Source of the DNA: an uncultured Bacilli bacterium
Lineage (GTDB): Bacteria; Bacillota_I; Bacilli_A; RF39; UBA660
Direction of reading: 5' to 3'
Assembly: GCA_944363755.1 (NCBI GenBank)
Contig: CALVVC010000010.1
Coordinates: forward strand, 1 to 17,811
DNA length: 17,811 nucleotides
This document shows, piece after piece, positions 15,343 through 17,811 of this stretch. Below the pieces are notes generated by a model. It was given only the letters and a program-made list of their open reading frames with translations, had not been told where the DNA came from and ran no database searches. The number at the start of each line of letters is the position of its first letter. Positions within the stretch are counted from its first letter, which is position 1. The translations under genes were made by a program, and so were the position numbers.

Positions 15343-15543
15343 CTAGTTACATTCATCTTCGTTTTCATCTTTAATCTCCTTTGCACTAACTGAATCATGT
15401 TCAATATTCTTTCCTACAGAAACAAAAAAAGTAATTACATTTGCAATTACCTCTTTCTCACTATAACCATATAGTATAATTTCTTGCTTTTGATTATCAG
15501 TTACATACGTAATCTGATACCTCTTTAAATTTTCCAATTTCAT
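15343..15543 (-). CDS. Small hypothetical protein of the mobile element
   Basis: A 66-residue protein with no family that I recognise. The first 45 residues could form a small alpha/beta fold (YQITYVTDN, QEIILYGYSEKEVIANVITFF), and the C-terminus is very acidic (KEIKDENEDEC). GGAGGAGGAT lies 4 bases before the ATG. It is about 50 bases from the next gene and 24 bases after the sigma-like gene, so the three are likely one transcript. Confidence 0.65.
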   Translation of the reverse strand: MKLENLKRYQITYVTDNQKQEIILYGYSEKEVIANVITFFVSVGKNIEHDSVSAKEIKDENEDECN

Positions 15544-15567
15544 TTTTATCCTCCTCCATTTTCTAAT

Positions 15568-16029
15568 CTATTGAAAAACTTGATTGATAATTTTATCAAA
15601 ACCCAAATATAACGAAAACTTAATTACAGCACTTTTCCTTATTTTATTTAAGTCCTTACTACATAAGTTAAATTCTGAAATAATTATTTCGTCTTTGGTT
15701 TTATCTATAAATGTACTATAAAAAATTTTTTTCTCATTATCATTTAATCTATTAAAAGCAATTGTAAATTTTTTTATACATATTTTAGCTTTACATTCCG
15801 TATTGTAATCTTTGATTATAAATGATTCTATTTTAGAATTAGAAAGCTTATTTGAATACCCACTATAAGTTAGCTCATAATTAGGAGTGATACTAATACC
15901 AGTTTCATAATCCCCAATTGTAATTTGTAATGTTTCAATTAAATTTATAAAAATTTCTACAAGTTTCTTATATTCCAAATAATCAAATTGATCAACAATG
16001 TATTTTTTTAAATAATCATTATGTTTCAA
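15568..16029 (-). CDS. Sigma-70 region 4 / ArpU-like HTH protein of the element
   Basis: A 153-residue protein. The last third (FNRLNDNEKKIFYSTFIDK, then EIIISEFNLCSKDLNKIRK and SAVIKFSLYLGF) has the layout of sigma region 4-like regulators of phages and mobile elements such as ArpU or RinA: a turnover helix, a helix-turn-helix and a basic recognition helix ending in an R-K-S-A-x-x-K-F pattern. The N-terminal part is not recognised. It probably controls transcription of element genes. The start is a TTG at 16029, with GAGGAGGG 7 bases upstream. A terminator hairpin stands about 10 bases before this ribosome binding site, which suggests attenuation of this gene. Confidence 0.6.
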   Translation of the reverse strand: MKHNDYLKKYIVDQFDYLEYKKLVEIFINLIETLQITIGDYETGISITPNYELTYSGYSNKLSNSKIESFIIKDYNTECKAKICIKKFTIAFNRLNDNEKKIFYSTFIDKTKDEIIISEFNLCSKDLNKIRKSAVIKFSLYLGFDKIINQVFQ

Positions 16030-16046
16030 TTTAATCCCTCCTCTTC

Positions 16047-16301
16047 AATAAAAAAAGAGCAAAAAACCCATAAGGTAATTCGCTCTTTTTTAGATAAATA
16101 TTTTTAAGAGAAAAAGATAAATTATTAAAACAGACTCTAAAATATAATTCGATAAGCTCGCTCCTCATTCTACCACATCTCCACAAATCAAATATATTGC
16201 TGTCTATGATAGCATTTAGAAATTCTAATTTCAATTACACATTTATGTAATAAAATGTTGTATATCTTTTCCCCTCTCCTTTCTGCATAGCCATTGCTAT
16301 T
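16047..16301 (-). ncRNA. Candidate untranslated leader of the sigma-like gene, ending in a terminator
   Basis: A strong promoter at 16308-16335 should start RNA near 16301, and a terminator hairpin at 16050-16091 ends it just before the ribosome binding site of the next gene. The RNA would be about 250 nt. It contains AGAAAGGAGAGGGG near 16268-16281 with no ATG, GTG or TTG at a usable distance, a short palindrome (ATTACA...TGTAAT, about 16235-16252), a possible 19-codon leader frame beginning MAMQKGEGKR, and a second extended -10 (TGGTAGAAT, 16167-16175). It may be an attenuator leader or a small RNA; I do not recognise a known riboswitch. Confidence 0.4.
16050..16091 (-). terminator. Terminator or attenuator before the sigma-like gene
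   Basis: AAAAAAGAGC (16051-16060) pairs with GCTCTTTTTT (16082-16091) around a 21-base loop holding a small ACC/GGT stem. On the minus strand it ends in seven T, then the GAGGAGGG ribosome binding site follows about 10 bases later. Confidence 0.75.
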
Positions 16302-16307
16302 ATAATA

Positions 16308-16335
16308 ATTATACCGCCTATCAATTTTATTTCAA
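16308..16335 (-). promoter_or_regulatory. Strong promoter driving the leader and sigma-like gene
   Basis: On the minus strand TTGAAA (16330-16335) and a perfect TATAAT (16308-16313) are 16 bases apart. A second TATAAT at 16299-16304 could act as a tandem -10. The stretch 16336-16441 upstream is T-rich and I see nothing else in it. Confidence 0.7.
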
Positions 16336-16441
16336 TATCCAAAATTATCTCTTATTTTTTTCCAAATTTTTTCCTCTTTTTTCTTCAAAATCTCACAATG
16401 AATGCTTATTTTAAAAGACTTTATTAAATTTTAGCCTCAAA

Positions 16442-16483
16442 TAAAAAAGCCAACTTTATCGTGTTTTTTGATAAAATTGGCTA
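16442..16483 (-). terminator. Intrinsic terminator of the HTH regulator gene
   Basis: On the minus strand AGCCAATTTTATC pairs with GATAAAGTTGGCT (16470-16482 with 16448-16460, one mismatch) around a 9-base loop, followed by six T. It insulates the regulator from the leader region downstream. Confidence 0.85.
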
Positions 16484-16499
16484 TATTGACAAGTATATT

Positions 16500-16763
16500 T
16501 TAATTATAAATTCTAACATTTTGTAGTGTTTTTGTTGGTTCATATATCAATAATTCATTAATTTTGCATTCTAATACATAGCAAAATTTTGCAAGTATCT
16601 CTGCATCATACCAATAACAATCATTGTTATAATACTTTCTAACTGTTTCATATCTTACATTAGCATACCTGCTCATTTCATTAATAGATATATTATTATC
16701 ATCCATAAGTTTCTTCAAATTAATTCTAAAACTACCATATTCATCCTTTTTTATTCTTTTCAT
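16500..16763 (-). CDS. Cro/C1-type (XRE) HTH transcriptional regulator
   Basis: An 87-residue DNA-binding protein. After a basic N-terminus (MKRIKKDEYG) comes a five-helix Cro/C1-type domain: FRINLKKLMDDNN, ISINEMSRYANV, the recognition helix RYETVRKYYNN, then ILAKFCYVLECKINELLIYEP. This is the short single-domain layout of mobile-element repressors. A longer frame to 16820 has no ribosome binding site, while AGGAGGT lies 6 bases before the ATG at 16763. Half-sites of a palindrome surround this region and one overlaps the ribosome binding site, so autoregulation is likely. The gene has its own terminator. Confidence 0.88.
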   Translation of the reverse strand: MKRIKKDEYGSFRINLKKLMDDNNISINEMSRYANVRYETVRKYYNNDCYWYDAEILAKFCYVLECKINELLIYEPTKTLQNVRIYN

Positions 16764-16765
16764 GC

Positions 16766-16815
16766 TAGTACCTCCTTCTATAATATTGGTACTAACAAAA
16801 AATGATAGTACCAAT
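16766..16815. promoter_or_regulatory. Operator palindromes upstream of the HTH regulator
   Basis: ATTGGTACTA (16785-16794) and TAGTACCAAT (16806-16815) form a perfect 10-bp inverted repeat with an 11-base spacer. A third half-site TAGTACC lies at 16766-16772, overlapping the regulator's ribosome binding site, and a weaker TACTACC lies near 16831-16837. This is the expected layout for a dimeric repressor that controls its own gene. Confidence 0.65.
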
Positions 16816-16889
16816 CTCAAAATAGACTAATACTACCATCTATTTATATAAAAATTACGCTTGCCAATTTCCTTCTACACTACATTACA

Positions 16890-16898
16890 AGTATAACA
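16890..16898 (-). promoter_or_regulatory. Candidate extended -10 promoter of the HTH regulator
   Basis: On the minus strand TGTTATACT is an extended -10 within AAATTGTGTTATA, a 13-base block also present at the promoter near 17720. No good -35 is visible. Confidence 0.4.
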
Positions 16899-16910
16899 CA
16901 ATTTGATTTC

Positions 16911-16934
16911 AAAAAAAAGGACCTTCAATTGGTC
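16911..16934 (-). terminator. Weak intrinsic terminator of the 127-residue gene
   Basis: GACC and GGTC (16920-16923 with 16931-16934) form a short 4-bp stem with a 7-base loop that includes the stop codon, followed on the minus strand by eight T. The stem is short, so the call is weak. Confidence 0.4.
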
Positions 16935-17308
16935 AATCTCTGTAATAATATTTTTGACAAAGAATTTAGATCATTATTTTTTATAACGATTGACAGTTCA
17001 TTAAAATAATCAAGTGCTACTTCTTTATCATCGAAATTCTTTCTCAAAACATTAGAATATAGTTTCCCTTTATTCATAATATTAATGAAAACGTTATACC
17101 TTTTATCGTATAAACAACAATACACTATAAATCTATAATTTTCTTTAGTATTCTCATACTTATTTAAAACTTCATTGCTAAGTTCATCATCTGGTACTAA
17201 TAAATTTAGTAGTGTCTCTACATCAATATCACTAAATTCAGAACAAATCAATCTAGAATCTTTTTTATTAATTGCTTTTTTTTCTAAAATTTTTATTACT
17301 TCGTCCAT
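16925..17308 (-). CDS. Hypothetical cytoplasmic protein of the mobile element
   Basis: A 127-residue protein with no signal peptide or membrane segment and no family that I recognise. It is mostly helical by its pattern, with leucine-rich stretches (VETLLNLLVPDDELSNEVLNKY) and a tail SLSKILLQRLTN. A frame to 17368 exists, but GAGGAG lies 6 bases before the ATG at 17308, which is the better start. It follows the small membrane gene by 63 bases and probably shares its transcript. A role in the element (for example with the membrane protein next to it) is only a guess. Confidence 0.6.
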   Translation of the reverse strand: MDEVIKILEKKAINKKDSRLICSEFSDIDVETLLNLLVPDDELSNEVLNKYENTKENYRFIVYCCLYDKRYNVFINIMNKGKLYSNVLRKNFDDKEVALDYFNELSIVIKNNDLNSLSKILLQRLTN

Positions 17309-17371
17309 ACACTTCTCCTCAGAATTACCTACTTCAACTATTATATACTGCTGACTATTATAAAGCAATCC

Positions 17372-17668
17372 TTACATCATTGTGCAAATTTTATCAGCTA
17401 AGCTTTGTACAATCTTTATTTTTTTTAGCTTATTTATTATCCAAACGATTAAAGCAAATTCTATAACTGTTAAAATAATTGCAACTTCAAGAGCCATGCC
17501 AGGACTGGTTACAGTCAAAGAAAAATCATAAGGTACCCCAATCATATCGCAATAATTACATCCAATATTGTAAAATAAATAAGTTATAAATCCTTGAATT
17601 ACTATTAAAGTAGTACAAGTGATAGCCTTAAACATACACACAATAATATCCCAAAAACTTAAATACAT
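17372..17668 (-). CDS. Small two-pass membrane protein, function unknown
   Basis: A 98-residue protein with two membrane segments (about 8-32 and 57-80) joined by a loop containing a CNYC pair, and a basic C-terminus (NKLKKIKIVQ). No family recognised. A longer frame to 17752 runs through the promoter and has no good ribosome binding site; AAGGAAG lies about 4 to 5 bases before the ATG at 17668. It is the first gene of a likely two-gene unit with the 127-residue gene. Such small membrane proteins are common in mobile elements, but nothing here shows a toxin or a holin. Confidence 0.6.
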   Translation of the reverse strand: MYLSFWDIIVCMFKAITCTTLIVIQGFITYLFYNIGCNYCDMIGVPYDFSLTVTSPGMALEVAIILTVIEFALIVWIINKLKKIKIVQSLADKICTMM

Positions 17669-17719
17669 TGTCTTCCTTCTTTCTATGTAAAAAAATGTCC
17701 AATATTTATTCTCCTCATT

Positions 17720-17728
17720 ATTATAACA
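17720..17728 (-). promoter_or_regulatory. Extended -10 promoter of the membrane-protein gene
   Basis: On the minus strand TGTTATAAT is a perfect extended -10, about 50 bases before the ATG at 17668. No clear -35 is seen. From 17753 to the window end I see no feature. Confidence 0.55.
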
Positions 17729-17811
17729 CAATTTTACCAAATAACCCAGCATTTTATTAATACAAGCGAATTAAATGGGAAAATTAATATTGGTGATAAG
17801 TATGTTAATTA

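Larger units (their letters stand above)
11677..17811. mobile_element. Left part of an integrated element with two serine recombinases
   Basis: All genes from 11677 to the right edge read leftward and are recombinases, small accessory proteins and HTH regulators, unlike the core genes to the left. Large serine recombinases usually lie at one end of the element they mobilise, so the left boundary should fall between about 11630 and 11690. The right boundary is outside the window. I found no attachment-site repeat that can be proven with one end only. Whether it is an integrative conjugative element, a mobilisable element or a prophage cannot be told. Confidence 0.65.

Noticed and set aside
16031..16234. 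67-codon frame on the minus strand starting with TTG
   Set aside because: No ribosome binding site, it runs through the terminator hairpin, and the residues look like a translated hairpin. Treated as leader RNA.
17385..17394. CATTGTGCAA, matching the phased repeats near 2285
   Set aside because: A single 10-base match inside the end of a coding region, with no phased partner; likely chance.
1..17811. tRNA, rRNA, or insertion-sequence ends
   Set aside because: No cloverleaf-like, rRNA-like or IS terminal repeat was seen on either strand.

Overview
The window is strongly AT-rich, double-stranded chromosomal DNA from a low-GC Bacillota (Firmicutes), probably an endospore-former in the Bacilli/Erysipelotrichia/Clostridia range. 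Reasons: gpr and spoIIP sporulation genes, strong AGGAGG ribosome binding sites, TTGCAA/TATAAT-type promoters, TGA used as a stop and not as Trp, and the block rpsT / gpr-spoIIP-small membrane gene / lepA, which matches the Bacillus order rpsT, gpr, spoIIP, yqxA, lepA. I cannot name the species.

Region 1 (1-4400) holds a partial VUT-type transporter, a small lipoprotein, a DUF4143-type AAA ATPase with tandem 23-bp-period repeats at its promoter, a DacA-type D,D-carboxypeptidase (plus strand) and, convergent with it, a membrane-anchored metallophosphoesterase. Region 2 (4400-11630) is core genome: lepA, a sporulation cluster (gpr, spoIIP and an overlapping small membrane gene), rpsT on the other strand, and rbgA. 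The core order is broken by an Rpn-like PD-(D/E)XK nuclease/transposase gene with a 21-nt tandem repeat, inserted between the spoIIP cluster and lepA. Two copies of a 108-nt intergenic element, in opposite orientation, flank the sporulation cluster: one upstream of the Rpn gene, one downstream of rpsT ahead of a broken lipoprotein gene.

Region 3 (about 11660 to the right edge) looks like the recombinase end of an integrated mobile element. It has two overlapping large serine recombinases, several small accessory proteins, a sigma/ArpU-like HTH protein preceded by a promoter, a leader of about 250 nt and a terminator hairpin (a candidate attenuator), a Cro/C1-type regulator with a palindromic operator, and two unknown small genes. 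No conjugation, replication or resistance genes are visible before the window ends, so the element's type and right boundary are unknown.

How the parts may work together: GPR and SpoIIP act in germination and engulfment; LepA, S20 and RbgA belong to translation and ribosome assembly; DacA trims peptidoglycan. The recombinases should move the element, and the HTH regulator plus the attenuated sigma-like gene are the likely control layer for it. The most unusual signals are the phased repeats at the ATPase promoter, the paired 108-nt elements whose edge forms a -35 box, and the leader/attenuator region of the mobile element.
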